DNA from: Haematobia irritans
Taxonomy: Eukaryota > Arthropoda > Insecta > Diptera > Muscidae
DNA: 64,000 nt
Reading direction: 5' to 3'
NCBI RefSeq assembly: GCF_050003625.1
Contig: NC_134397.1
Span: forward strand, 277,568,070-277,632,069
This document shows, piece after piece, positions 1-12,449 of the stretch (the first letter of the stretch is position 1; each line of letters opens with the position of its first letter). Made by a program: the position numbers and the translations under genes. A model generated the notes under the pieces. It was not told where the DNA came from. It saw only the letters and a list, made by a program, of their open reading frames with translations, and did not search any database.

Positions 1-571
1 ACGTGAATCCAACCATGACCACCTAACATTTATGTCCAATACAACAAACTGTCTGTTCAAAAATCGGCCGTATGAAAACCCAGCAAAAACTTGCTGAATT
101 TTCAGCAGCTTCCCAGCAAAAAAAGCGTCGCCAAAAAAGTAATGAACATGTTCTTTTTGGATCTTTTTGGATTGGAAGTGGTGCTAAATTGACGCAGAAG
201 CGATGAATTTAACATGGGCTTGTCATAAGACGGATGTCCACCATCACGATAGCCGTTGCACTGAATTTTCATCACTTCTTAAGGTGTGATCCGAAATCAG
301 TGTTTTGGATGAGTTTGGAAATTTTTTTGATATTTTTCAAAATAATAAAATTTTATAATTTTTTATGATTTTTAATGCATTCTAACACTTGTCTGAAACA
401 TTTGACCTCAAATATTTTCAAAAATTCGCAATTTTTTCGACAAAATTTTGATAAGTGGTACCATTTTATAAATTCTTACTCTGTTTTTAACCCATTTGAA
501 GCAAAACAAGTATATACGGCCGTAAGTTCGGCCAGGCCGAATCTTATGTACCCTCCACCATGGATTGCCTA

Positions 572-1550
572 CACGGATGAAAAAGACTGTTTTTCATATG
601 TTTGGCTATAAACATTATATGTTTGGAACACAAATTTTTAAACACAATATTTTTGAGTGCAAGCATATAATGTTCATAAACTAGCATAACATGTTTGGGA
701 CATATATGTTAATATGTTAGAACATATTATGTTTGGGACATAAAATGTTTGTAAATATAATATGCTTGGATGCAAACATATATTAATTTAGAAATAGCCT
801 ATAAACATATATGTGTTTAGTAGCTTGGAGCGCTATTTAACAGGGAGCGATATTGAATTAAGTTGGTGGTTGTTGCTTGTTATTACAAAATTAACATTTT
901 ATTTTTCCTTGGGCAATTGATCAGCTACTTCTTTGATCCTTACAAACTGTGTGGTCCGCTGTTCGAATCCCCGTCCGACAAAAGGTAAAATTAAAATAAA
1001 TAAAAAAATCATACAATGGAATAATTTCTTCTACAATGTTTGTATTACAGAAAAAGGTGCTAAGAACTAAAAAATCTCGTGGAAGTGAGAAAGATGTGGG
1101 GGAATATACAATTGGGCAGAAACAAAATTTTGAGCATTCAGGTCGAAAACATATGTTGTTAGCACCTATATTACCTGTTTATTTTCATAATTCATTATGA
1201 TTGTAAATATATAAATAAATAAATAAAATTTTGAGCACAATATTGTTTGGGAGAATTTTTTTAAGCATATAATATTTTTGGGTGCAAAATGCTTCCAAAC
1301 ATATTATATGTTCACATAATAACATATTGTTTTTTGGAAGACAACATTATTGAATTTGGATGCAAAAATACAAAATGTTTGGAACTTAGACTACCCAAAC
1401 ATATATTGTTTAGACCAATATGCTTTCAAACATATTATATATTGGAAGAGATCAAACATATAAATGTTTGGGCAATACCCAAAACTGTATATGCTTGAAG
1501 CAAAATATGTTTGGGAGTATATGTTACAGAAGCGATTTTTTGTGAGCGTG
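572..1550 (+). mobile_element. AAACATATG-rich element, short form, copy 1
   Basis: 979-bp insertion with ends CACGGATG...GAGCGTG flanked by TA on both sides (570-571, 1551-1552). The host sequence on either side rejoins as the normal class B HINE 5' region seen at 49180-49200. The outer parts are packed with AAACATATG/CATATGTTT motifs on both strands. The centre carries a decayed tRNA-like segment. It is almost identical to 54687-55659, so both moved recently. It has no transposase. It could be a MITE mobilised by a Tc1/mariner-type enzyme. Confidence 0.75.
922..985 (+). other. Decayed tRNA-like segment inside AAACATATG element
   Basis: Contains a B-box-like GTTCGAATCCCC and the conserved follow-on GGTAAAAT that also trails the better preserved tRNA-like segment at 33322-33393. 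The A-box half is badly eroded. It is not a functional tRNA gene. Confidence 0.45.
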
Positions 1551-3365
1551 TAGAAACTTCTACGAAAGACTGTCATCCACAATCGAATTACTTGGGTTGT
1601 GGTATCTTAAAACTTCTTAACATCGTTTTCTAAATTGTGAGTTAGTCCATACGTGGTATATATTAGACAAAAAAGTTATGGATAGTTAAGTCTACAAATA
1701 ATTACGAATCGATATGGACTTTTTGCACGGTACGTAGAGAGCCAGAATTGAAATATGGGGGTCGCTTATACGGGGGCTATATAAATACAATTATGAACTT
1801 GATATGGACCAATTTTTGTGTGATTGGAAATCGATTTATCTAAGGGATATATATAACTATATACCGATATGGACCTAGTTACGCATGGTTGTTAACGACC
1901 ATATACTAGCACAATGTACCAAATTTCAACTCACTCGGATGAAATTTGCTCCTCAAAGAGGCTCCAAAACCAAATCTCGGGATCGGTTTATATGGAGCTA
2001 TATATGATTATGGACTGATATGGACCACTTTTGGCATAGTTGTTAAATATCATATACGATGACCACGTACCAAATTTCAAGCAGATCGGATGAATTTTGC
2101 TTCTCCAAAAGGCACCGGAGGTCAAATCTGGGTATCGGTTTATATGGGAGCTATATATAATTATGGGCTGATAGGAACCAATTCCTGCATGGTTGTTGGA
2201 TACCATATACTAACATCACGTACCAAATTTCAACCGAATGAGAAGAATTTTGCTCTTCCAAGGGGCTCTGGAGGTCAAATCTGGGGATCAGCCGGATCGG
2301 ATGAAATTTGCTTCTCTTAGAGGCCTTGCAAGCCAAATCGGGGGATCGGTTTATATGGGGGCTATATATAATTATGGACCGATGTGGACCAATTTTTGCA
2401 AGGTTGTTAGAGACCATATACTAACACCATGTACCAAATTTCAGCCGGATCGGATGAAATTTGCTTCTCTTAGAGCAATCGCAAGCAAAATTTGGGGGCC
2501 CGTTTATATGGGGGCTATACGTAAAAGTGGACCGATATGGCCCATTTGCACTACCATCCGACCTACATCAATAACAACTGATTGTGCCAAGTTTCAAGTC
2601 GATAGCTTGTTTCGTTCGGAAGTTAGCGTGATTTCAACAGACGGACGGACATGCTCAGATCGACTCAGAATTTCACCACGACCCAGAATATATATACTTT
2701 ATGGGGTCTTAGAGCAATATTTCGATGTGTTACAAACGGAATGACAAAGTTAATATACCCCCATCCCATGGTGGAGGGTATAAAAAAAGTTAAAATTACC
2801 CATTAGAAATATGAAAAAAGCGAGTTATAAAAAATTGAAATAAAAGGACTTCCTGTGTAGTTAAGCTAAAGAACATCTTTGGGCGGACATTTTTGGAAGT
2901 GCTTTTAAAGTTGTGCCTTTGGAAGAACTTCCAATTTTTTTGCTGGGTTCGAAAAGGAAGAAAATCCAAGCAGCACTTACCATTGCAAGGAATTCATCGA
3001 TGAACTTATAATGAGATGTCCCACTTAAGTGTGCTTCTTTTATGTATGAATTTCAACGCTTTCAGAAGCAAAAAATTTTGATGTGGAGAGCAACTTTCAA
3101 CATAGTTCGTAAGAAGTCGTGATAAAATACACAAACAAATCTTCTTTACATGGGTACAACCATGTAAGCGAGAGACGAAACACCCGCTTTCCCTAGTGCA
3201 ACTCAGCTGCGCTAATTTCAGCACCACCATTATTTACATATTTTAAGTACGTCCTTGTCTTTTATGTTTAGAAAAAGAGCTGAATTCTGCGCTGAAAATT
3301 GTGTGCAGAAAAGTAGTGGACACTATAACTTTAGTGCTTCTAAATTTACATTTTTTTTTGCTGGG

Positions 3366-4132
3366 AATGGACCAACCTGCAAAAACCTCACATGCCCTTT
3401 AAATTTAGAATTAATTTTTTTGTTGTCTAATTTTTAAATGAATAGGCCATAATGTAATCTGCAAGAGTTAGCAGGTAATGATTGCTTCGGGTTAATAGCA
3501 AAGAAGAAAGTGACATTTAATCCCGACAACAACCTTTCCTAAAACCTCACTTAGCATTACTTATGTTCGACAGGGTCCTAATTCTTTTTCCATATACTCC
3601 GGTTGAATTTCGTGGAATTTCTCTCTAATAGCCATCGAAAATTTCATCATATTTGAATGTGAATCGATGAGAGGTCGAGGTGAAAGCTTTGGGGGGATTA
3701 TTTATGCTAAGCCTTCTCAGTTTTAGCCTTTTAATATGTGTTAAGATGCTCTTATCACAATCTGACCAAATGAAATATCCTACTTAATGCATGATTAATT
3801 GTACAGGTACATGTGTCAGAGAATGACAGTGAATGAATGAAATGGTATTAGGAGGTCATTTTAGCACTCTATCTGTTGCTAAGTAGTTCTTTAATGATTT
3901 GATATCCATTAACATTAACCTACCACCTATGACTTTTAGCTGTTAAAATTTTCTTCTTCCCGTATGACGCTTCGAAGGACTTGTTATATAAGGTATCATC
4001 TTTGGAATAAAACAAAGATGTAAATAGCATTACAAGGCGGTTGTGTCAAAGGCAATATCAGTAAGACGGTAATCTCAAATAGTATATTGTGATTTATAGT
4101 GATTTCGATGGAATTACCACAAGAACATAAGA
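3366..4132. other. No gene seen
   Basis: AT-rich, apparently single-copy within the window. There is no open frame of note, no RNA gene and no repeat family recognised elsewhere in the window. Confidence 0.5.
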
Positions 4133-4379
4133 CTACTAAACACTGTCGCCACAGTTGGTAGAATTCTACCAATAATGGTATATTTTTTACTGTTTGGTAG
4201 ATTTGTAGAATTATTAATGTTTTTGTAGATTTTGCTATATGTTCCTCTCCAACTAATATATAAATAAAATTCTCATAAAAATTTTTGTTTTAATTCCAGT
4301 TTAAAACCATGCGTTAACTAAACTACAAGAGTAGCTTATAGCAATAATGCTTGAAGAAGAAACTAAAAATAAAAAATAA

Positions 4380-4770
4380 ATAAAATTTTTACAATATTTC
4401 CTATAAAAATAGAATTTCGACAAAATGTTTATAGAAAAAAAAGCATTAACAAAAATACAATTTTTACAACATTTCTATGGAAATCAACATTTTGACAAAA
4501 ATTTTATAGAAATAAAAATGTTTACAAAATATTCTAAAGAAATAAAAAATTTGGCTTTTTTTTAATTAAAAATGTTGACAAAGTTTGCTATATAAATCAA
4601 CATTTTGCAAAAATAATATAAAATAAATAAATAAAACTTTGACAATTTTTTCTATAGAAATAAAATTTTTACAAAATATTTTATACAATTAAAATTTTAA
4701 CAAAATTTCTATAGAAATAAAAAAATGATAAAATTTTCGACAGGAAAATATTGACAAAATTTTCTATGGA
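4380..4770. repeat. TTTCTATAGAAATAAAATTT minisatellite
   Basis: Degenerate tandem units of about 28 bp centred on the palindrome TTTCTATAGAAA followed by TAAAATTTTGACAAAA. The same array appears at 5390-5640, 13790-14060, 44850-45200, 47640-47860, 49370-49780 and 59310-59610, always inside HINE-like elements. The unit is therefore a component of that family rather than an independent satellite. Confidence 0.75.
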
Positions 4771-4777
4771 AATCATA

Positions 4778-5025
4778 ATGCTTGTCAAATTTATTTGGGC
4801 AAAGCCCTATAGACTGCAAGATAGTTGGATGTACAGCTGTTTTCGGGAGGTCCAAGTGTAGTTCACTTTGGGTTGAGTGAATTACCCGAATTTATTCTGA
4901 TAATTGGTTGATAGTTTTGCTGCAAGTAGAGGATGCTGATGAGGAATGTGGTAATTCCGAAACAGCTGTACATCCAACCATCCAACCAGTCTATAGGGCT
5001 TTGCCCAAATAAATTTGACAAGCAT
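4778..5025. mobile_element. Long-TIR MITE, 248 bp
   Basis: Ends ATGCTTGTCAAATTTATTTG and its inverted match. The near-perfect inverted arms run about 39 bp, break for about 9 bp, then continue over TTGGATGTACAGCTGTTTCGG-like sequence. The centre (about 100 bp) includes TAATTGGTTGATAGTTTT. No target duplication is clear. It is non-coding. Part of the centre recurs at 5212-5365. Confidence 0.7.
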
Positions 5026-5032
5026 ACTTTTC

Positions 5033-5146
5033 CTCTGTTGGTTAAGCTACACTTGTAGTTTAGTCAATGCATGGCTTTAAGCTGAGATCAAAAAAACAAC
5101 AATAACGATTGAAGAGAAGCCAACAATAACAAACAAAACGAATGAA
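5033..5146 (+). repeat. Inverted repeat arm, left
   Basis: Reverse-complement partner of 6463-6577. Both contain ACCAACAGAG-type outer ends, an (ACA)n-rich middle and AAACAAAACGAATGAAG-like inner ends. A third, shorter relative lies near 4293-4345. The arms enclose about 1.3 kb of HINE-like sequence, giving a foldback-like arrangement. Confidence 0.6.
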
Positions 5147-5211
5147 GATATACATTCAAATACATTCAAATCGATGATTTGAGTTTGGCAAAGGAAAAGA
5201 GATATGCTGGC

Positions 5212-5365
5212 AAATTTGTTTAGGCAGTAGCCGACTATCAAACCCTTTTTCGGGAGGTTCAAGTGTAGTTCACTTTGGGTTGAGTGAATTACCCGAATTT
5301 ATTCTGATAATTGGTTGATAGTTTTTCTGCAAGTAGAGGATGCTGATGAGGAATGTGGTGATGTG
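5212..5365. repeat. Partial second copy of the 4778 MITE core
   Basis: Nearly identical to 4843-4954 over TTCGGGAGGT through GGATGCTGATGAGGAATGTG, with a differing left flank and no right arm. It was truncated before or during the rearrangement that made the foldback module. Confidence 0.6.
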
Positions 5366-6462
5366 ATGAGGAATCTTTTTTGTTAAATCTCTATAAAAAT
5401 AAAATTTTGGAAAAAGTTTCTATAAACAAATTTTTTGTGAGAAATTTTTCTATAGAAATAAAATTTTGACAATAAATTCTATAGAAATAAAATTTTGAGA
5501 AAAAATTCCACAGAAATAAAATATTGAGAAAATTTTTTATAGAAATAATATTTTGAAAAAAAAAAATTCTATAGAAATACAATTTTGACAAAATGTTCTA
5601 TAGAAATAAAATGTTTACAAAATTCTCTACAGGAATAAAGTTTACCACACATTGTTAAAGATCAAGCCTTGCCGGCTTCTAATTTCCTCTCTAGAGCCAC
5701 CAAAATGTAAAAATTATTACAAATTGTGTTGAGTAAAAATGTCCCTACATTGTGGCCCTACGTCCTACAAGACGCTAAATATTACAAAAACCCTACATAT
5801 AGGGAATTTCCCCTTCTTCTAGCTATACTGGCTGTGTTGATATTGCGCCTACGGAGTTAGTATGCTACTAATATTGAGCCCATTATTAAAAAAGAGAAAA
5901 TCGTTCAATTAGTGTGGGTAATAAATACAAATTTGTAAAAATCAAGCAATATTCTTATGTAAGAGCTACAAGTACGTATAAGCACGATCGGCTAGTACAT
6001 AAAAATTTGAAATTTGAGTAACATTGGTTAATAAATAAGAGTACTATGGCCAAATTTGGGAAAATCGAGCGATGCATATATATGGAAGCTATATCTAAAT
6101 CTGAACCAATTTGCATAATATTTTGCGGGTTTGATTAATACCACAAAAGGTTACCTTGTGCAAGATTTGAGTAAGATCAGTTAAGAAATGAGGCCTGTAT
6201 GGTCAACCATAAGGTTATTAGGGGCGAATTTTTCAAAATCGGGTGATACATATATGGGAGCTATATCTACATCTGAACCGATTTCGATGAAATTTTGCAC
6301 ATATAGTTAGTACTATAGAGGACTGGATCTAGCCAACTTTCAGTAAAATCGGTTAATAAATTTATACAAAAATAAATTTATACAAACATATCTATTTTCC
6401 TTTGCCACTGTGATCGATTTGAGTGCAATTCGCTGGGTTTATTTTGAGCGTGCTTCCTCTTA

Positions 6463-6577
6463 CTTCATTCGTTTTGTTTTGTTATTTTTGGTTTATTCTT
6501 CAATCATTTTGTTGTTTTTGATTTCAGCTTAAAACCATGCATTGACTACACTACAAGTGTTGCTTAACCAACAGAGA
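6463..6577 (-). repeat. Inverted repeat arm, right
   Basis: Inverted partner of 5033-5146; see that entry. Sequence differences between the arms (scattered substitutions and small indels) show this is not a very recent duplication. Confidence 0.6.
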
Positions 6578-7787
<1,210 letters not shown>

Positions 7788-8816
7788 ACCACTACTATGG
7801 TACAGGGTATAATAAATTTGTGCATTTGTATGTAACGCCAAGAAGGAAAAGTCTGAGACACATCGTTTAGTATACCGATGGTCTTAGAATTAAATTCTGA
7901 ATCGATTTAGCGATGTCCGTCTGTCTGTCTGTTGATGTATTTTTGTGTGCAACGTACAGCACGCAGTTTTAGTCCGATTGTCCTAAACTTTGGTATAGGG
8001 TCCTGTTTCGGCTCAAAGACGATCCCTATTGATTTTGGAAAAAATCGGTTCAGATTTAGATATAGCTGCCATATATATTTTTCACCGATCTGGTCATAAT
8101 TGGCGTGTATATCAACCGATCTTCCTCAAATTCCGTACATCCGAATATTTTATGAGTTTCGAAAAACTTGCAAAATATCAGCCAAATCGGTTCAGATTTA
8201 GATATAGCTCCCATATATACCTTTCGCCCGATTTACACTCATATGACCACAGAGGCCAATTTTTAACTCCGATTTAGTTGAAATTTTCCACAGGGAGTAG
8301 AATTAGCATTGTACCTATGCGTGCCAAATTTGGTTGAAATCGGTTCAGATTTAGATATAGCTCCCATATATATGTTTTTCTGATTTCGACAAAAATGGTC
8401 TAAATACCAACATTTTCATTGTAAAATCGCCACTGCTTAGTCGAAAAGTTGTAAAAATGACTCTAATTTTCCTAAATTTCTAATACATATATATCGAGCG
8501 ATAAATCATAAAAAAACTTTTGCGAAGTTTGCTTAAAATTGCTTCAGATTTAAATGTTTCCCGTATTTGTTTACTAACATTGTGTTCCACCCTAGTGCAT
8601 TAGCCGACTTAAATTTTGGGTCTAAAGATTTTGTTGAAGTCTATAAGATTCTGTCCAGATCGAGTGATATTTAATTGTATGTATTTGGGACAAACCTTTA
8701 TATATAGCACCCAACACATTTGACGGATGTGATATGGTATCGAAAATTTAGATCTACAAAGTGGTGCAGGGTATAATATAGTCGGCCCCGCCCGACTTTA
8801 GACTTTCTTTACATGT
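7788..8816 (-). mobile_element. HINE-like element, class A, short complete copy
   Basis: Read on the minus strand, the 5' end carries GTCGGGCGGGGCCGAC (near 8795) then TACCCTGCACCAC (8761-8773). The 3' end has the hairpin with TACCCTTCACCAC (7790-7802). The two subterminal repeats differ at one position. A (GTCY)n tract (GTCCGTCTGTCTGTCTG) lies near 7915-7935 and two to three 150-bp units sit between. About 1.03 kb, no coding capacity. Confidence 0.7.
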
Positions 8817-8819
8817 TTT

Positions 8820-9012
8820 TTACTAACATTGTGTTCCACCCTAGTGCATTAGCCGACTTAAACTTTGAGTCTATAGATTTTGTGGAAGTCTATCAAATTC
8901 TGTCCGGACCGAGTGATATTTAAATGTATGTATTTGGGACAAACATTTATATATAGCCGCCAACACATTTGACGGATGTGATATTGTATCGACTTTAGAC
9001 TTTCCTTACTTA
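8820..9012 (-). mobile_element. Second, truncated HINE 5' end
   Basis: Repeats 8575-8816 almost exactly from ACTAACATTGTGTTCCACCC to GACTTTAGACTTTCCTTAC, but has lost the GTCGGGCGGGG hairpin. Together with its neighbour it forms a head-to-tail pair of 5' ends. Confidence 0.65.
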
Positions 9013-10012
9013 TTTTTTGTTGGGATATTTGCATCTCTTTACCTGAAAATTTTTACTCCTACAACTAGTAAAGCAAAACTGCAAAACCCGTCATGACCGC
9101 TAATATTTAACCCATAGCCAACTAATTAGAAACTATCTGACTGGTGCTTCATAATCTTGAAGAGGTCTAAATTACTTTTAACGAAGTTGTCAACAAAATT
9201 CTTTAAACCACAATCACCCTTCACCCTTCACACCGCACACCGTAACCTTTCATTAACAATACCCGAGTGTATTTAACCTAAAAGTTTGCTTTGGCTCACA
9301 CAGCTTTTGTTTGTTGTAGCCATCCAAGCGTTTTTCATCGCTTGGGTTCTTTTTTTTCAATTTTCCACTGGCTCTTTTTCTGTTGTTGCTCTCATTTACC
9401 GGGAAACTTTAATGACAATAGCTCATTAAGTGGTGTATGTTTAAAGTTTTTAATTGAATTAGGTTTGTATGACAGGCTATATTCCCCAGAGTCCATGTAA
9501 GACTGTATGTGTGTGTGTGTAGTTTGTGTAGTCTTGTGGCTAACAGTGGAGACCATGGTAGTGGACATCGTGGTGGCAAAAAGTTAAACACCGGAACAAG
9601 TTTTCCTTCCCTTCTCACAACTTTGGTTTGTATGTCCTTCATCAGGGTTTCAACAAAAGGGCGAACAAAAAGTTCGACAACGATAAAGCCAGCCGTAAAA
9701 ACGCTAACAACAAATTAATGATGAATGGCAGAAATGAAGGAATTGAAGAGAGAAAAAAACTGCAATCAATAATGAATCAAACTTAGTTTGAAAAAGTTAC
9801 GAAGGTTTGATTTTGCTATTGCATCGATGTTATCGATACGAGAAGCAAACACAAATATTAAGGACCAAAGATAGATTGAAGCAGTTTATGTCAATGTGAA
9901 TTTTAAGTAAGATTTAGTGGGATTTGGATTAAGAAATATTTGTGGAAAATATAATAGTAAATATTTTAGATTTTTCAATACTGCAGCATAATTGTCTGTT
10001 CATTCATTGATT
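9013..10012. other. No gene seen; possibly unique host DNA
   Basis: Less repetitive stretch with a mixed composition, (CACCCTTCA)-like low complexity near 9225-9240, a TG run near 9510 and no convincing coding frame. It could contain conserved non-coding sequence of the host; comparison with relatives would tell. Confidence 0.45.
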
Positions 10013-10239
10013 GGGAGCCACCGAGGTGCAATGATTAGCATGCCCGTCTTACATACCCAACACAAAAATTTTTTCAGGGGTGGATCAGTAATTCTGTTGA
10101 CATTTCTGAGTGTTTCAAAGCTAACCATAGAATCGGGCAGCATTCCGCGATAAGAGAGATGTTCACCACTGTGGCATCAGAATGGACTGAGCAGTCTAAG
10201 TGAGCTTAAAGTTTAGCGGTGTCACTAATATAACCTAAG
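10013..10239 (+). mobile_element. tRNA-headed SINE, decayed copy
   Basis: Begins GGGAGCCACCGAGGTGCAAT (A-box region), has lost most of the B-box, then runs through GGTGGATCAG, AATCGGGCAGCA, GTTCACCACTGTGGCATCAG and ends in ATATAACCTAAG. It shares this order with the better copy at 11091-11294. Transcription would have been by RNA polymerase III with mobilisation by a LINE partner, as known for this class of SINE. Confidence 0.75.
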
Positions 10240-10384
10240 AAAATTTTTATAAATCTCTCAATTTTGCTCATCGATCATTTTAAAAGGTATTTTCTCAATA
10301 AGGAATACTAAAGGATGATTTTCTAGCTAAAAGGTGATATTTAGTATGTTTTGTTTCACTGTCAATCATCCTGAGGTTTGTGTA

Positions 10385-10972
10385 TAATATTGTGCGAATA
10401 ACGAAGCTCCTGTTGGCACAATGGGTACGCAAAATAAGCAGAAGTGTCCAATTTGCGAATATCAGCTAGAATTATTGCGAAAGCTTCCAATACATTCAGA
10501 AAAATCACAGTTTGGTGCAGTTTATGGGCTGATGGCAGCATTGGATGGTAGTCCACGTGCCACACAGCACGCTTAACAATGGAATTATTGAGAGGCGAGT
10601 TCGGTGAACATTTTATTTCACGTTCGTGACCAGTCAATTTGCCGCCTAGATCATGCGATTTAACGCCTTTAGATCATTTGTTGTGGGGCTATGAGGCAAG
10701 TCAACTTCAATTGACGCATTGGAAGACAACATCGAAGAATTTAATCGGGAGATACCGGCCGAAATAATGGAAAGTGTATGCTAAAATCGGACTAAGTGGA
10801 CGGATCATTTGAGGCGCAGATGGGGTCATCATTTGCATGAAACAATCTTCAAATATTTATTTATATGGACCGTACTATGGGTCCATATAATTTCAAATAA
10901 ATATTTTATAAATTTTTCTGAATTTTTTGCGTTTTTGTTTTTGAAAAAAATCCTATAGCTCTTATTTAAGAG
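10385..10972 (+). pseudogene. DD41D mariner transposase relic
   Basis: Nucleotide-level match to the second half of the intact element at 46253-47558. The TTCAGCGATGAGG region corresponds to 10390-10405, GGGTACGCAAAATAAGC follows, then a deletion joins the TGGATGG region to GTCCACGTGCCACACAGC near 10550. CGATTTAACGCCTTTAGATC (catalytic third Asp region) is at about 10655. The 3' untranslated end, including TTTTTTGCGTTTTTG, is preserved to about 10970. Frames are broken and the 5' half is absent. It is an old dead copy of the family that left an intact member 36 kb away. Confidence 0.8.
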
Positions 10973-11079
10973 TAATGTATCGTAAAAAGAGGCCGCAATT
11001 ATGGGACGGCAACTCTTCTGTCTTCGTGCCACGACAAGACACCATCGAATACTTTAGTATCTTCCGATACTACTTTCTA

Positions 11080-11305
11080 ACACTCTTGAAAGGGAGCCAC
11101 CTTGGTGCAATGGTTAGCATTCCTGCCTTTCATACAAAGGGTCGTGGGTTCGAACCCTGTTTCGACCAAACACCAAAAAGTTCTTCATCGGTGGATTATC
11201 CCACCTCAGTAATGATGGTGACATTGCTGAGTGTTCCAAAGCTTCTCTAAGTGAGTCTGAAATATCGGACTGCCACTATACCTAACCTAACCTCACACTC
11301 TTGAA
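11080..11305 (+). mobile_element. tRNA-headed SINE with 11-bp target duplication
   Basis: The SINE body is 11091-11294, flanked by identical ACACTCTTGAA at 11080-11090 and 11295-11305. The head has A-box TGGTGCAATGGTTAGC and B-box GTGGGTTCGAACCC. The body has GGTGGATTATCCCACC and GTGACATTGCTGAG. The tail is CCTAACCTAACCTC. The middle portion with AATCGGGCAGCA is missing, so this is an internally deleted copy. Perfect flanking repeats point to target-primed insertion and a relatively recent event. Confidence 0.88.
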
Positions 11306-11400
11306 GGTTTAGATTTTGTCCAAATATCCATTACTCGATAATTGTCATTTTTCTAGGACCAATTTCATATTTTCAAAATACAAATTCTTCCACCGTTAAC

Positions 11401-11607
11401 TTGCTATCTGCAATAAACAAGGATGTTCAACCACACGATTCGCAATCATTTTTTATGCGTACTTTATTTCTTCCGAATCGGAAAAGCACCATATCGTACA
11501 AAAAAGCCAAATTGTTGTGCAAAAATCGAAAGTATTGGCAAATGCAAGAACTATTGAACTATGGTGTTATTGGCGATAAAATTTGTTACGCCTCACGTTC
11601 ATTGTAA
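11401..11607 (+). pseudogene. Unrecognised short reading frame, possible coding relic
   Basis: 68 codons ending in TAA, followed in the same frame by another 37 stop-free codons. Composition is less AT-extreme than the surroundings and the peptide is Lys/Ser/Leu rich with CKNRKYWQMQELLNYGV. I do not recognise it. There is no upstream exon signal and later sequence is broken. It could be a decayed gene fragment or chance. Confidence 0.2.
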
Positions 11608-12449
11608 CAACAATTCATAGAAATTTGTCAGCAATTGAATTTACGCCAAATTACATTGGACAAAATCTACCACCAATGCCAAAAATTCACTCAGCCATTG
11701 CAACATAGTTTCACACACTAACGCTTGCATGTTGTATCCAATGGCGGAGGAAAAAACATCCAAAGTAAATTCGTTTATCTTCTCCATAGAATGCGAATAT
11801 TTTTCAGAAAAGAGCAAATGCCAGAGTAAAATATATGATTGAAGCAACTACAAATCCGCATGCCGTTGTTACCCCCTCGTAACAATGTAACAATGTGGAT
11901 TGATATCCCGCCTAAAAGAACGACCGCTTTTCCATTGTGATGCTCATGATGTATACCCCAGATCCAGGATAGGCAATTACAGGCTACACTGTCATGTCAT
12001 ACATCCTACTATTATTATCCAAATACATTTATATTTACGTTTATACACAAGGAGAATGTGTATGCACATTGGGATGTGCAAAAAATACAAATTGGTAATA
12101 CCAATTAAAAAAAAAAACCTCCTAGAAGTGGACATCCACGGCCATTTAAATTTTGTTCATATTTGTGAAACTTGGGTTTTTGACAATTTTCAATGTATGT
12201 GATAATATAATAAATGTCTCAGGAAAATATTAAATTTTTTAACAATTTTTAAAATCCAAGATTCTGACCCATTACATATAATAATTACATAGTCAAATTT
12301 CCAACTTTTTCCATTATTGTGTACCCACTATTATTGTGTCATGTGAATTTTAATCTAACAAAAATGACACAATTTTTACCGCTTTTTACCGCTACCCACC
12401 ACCATAGAATGGTGGTTTTGATATAGTCCCTATTCGACTTGTTGAGCTT
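11608..12449. other. No gene seen
   Basis: AT-rich. Near 12395-12430 the sequence TACCCACCACCATAGAATGG is a solitary piece of a class C HINE 3' end (compare 21231). The rest shows nothing assignable. Confidence 0.5.

Larger units (their letters stand above)
506..2787 (+). mobile_element. HINE-like (DINE-1/Helentron-type) element, class B
   Basis: The 5' end ACAAGTATATACGG is followed by the palindrome TTCGGCCAGGCCGAA (527-541). A 15-bp repeat TACCCTCCACCATGG (549-563) matches in perfect inversion CCATGGTGGAGGGTA (2766-2780) beside the 3' end. Between them lie about 155-bp repeated units (roughly 1740-2560; each has TATATGGGGGCTATA and GACCGATATGGACC), a short (GACG)n tract near 2640 and the conserved tail before the terminal hairpin. 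Subterminal inverted repeats, a (GTCY)n core and a 3' hairpin are the published hallmarks of DINE-1/HINE elements. Assignment here is by architecture, not by database match. It is interrupted by the element at 572-1550. Confidence 0.65.
112..2947 (+). mobile_element. CCCAGCAAAAA-TIR non-autonomous element, copy 1, interrupted
   Basis: Starts CCCAGCAAAAAAAGCGTCGC and ends with TTTGCTGGG, with TT on both sides. The arms (112-505 and 2788-2947) match the uninterrupted copy at 17285-17849 in reverse orientation, so the family is about 565 bp long without insertions. A HINE-like element fills 506-2787, landing in the A-rich spot after GAAGCAAAA. It has no coding capacity. It is a MITE-like DNA element of unassigned superfamily. 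Confidence 0.7.
79..3365. mobile_element. Outer CCCAGC-type element (candidate)
   Basis: An inverted pair of ends, CCCAGCAAAAACTTG at 79 and a T-run followed by GCTGGG ending at 3365, brackets a second, clearer CCCAGC element at 112-2947. Both ends are flanked by AA. I infer self-nesting: one family member inserted into another very near its left end. The stretch 2948-3359 would be the remaining body of the outer copy. It holds no gene. Pairing of these two ends is not certain, because either could belong to a different copy. Confidence 0.4.
4133..6390 (+). mobile_element. Truncated HINE-like copy (class A body), rearranged
   Basis: The segment CCACAGTTGGTAGAATTCTACC near 4151 and the blocks at 5640-6390 follow the same order as in the complete copies at 12815-15388 and 58911-61723. 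The CAAGTAAG 5' end and the 3' hairpin are missing. Minisatellite blocks built on TTTCTATAGAAATAAAATTT fill 4380-4770 and 5390-5640. A MITE (4778-5025) and an inverted-repeat module interrupt it. Confidence 0.5.

Noticed and set aside
2238..2744. 168-codon frame
   Set aside because: It lies wholly within HINE class B units; related frames in the same register recur at 44410, 45796, 49905 and 50571 because the units are repeated, with no conserved start or protein features.
9291..9718. Two overlapping 69-codon frames as a possible exon
   Set aside because: Neither shows a domain, splice sites fitting the ends, or a balanced codon pattern. The (TG)n tract produces the CVCSLC segment.
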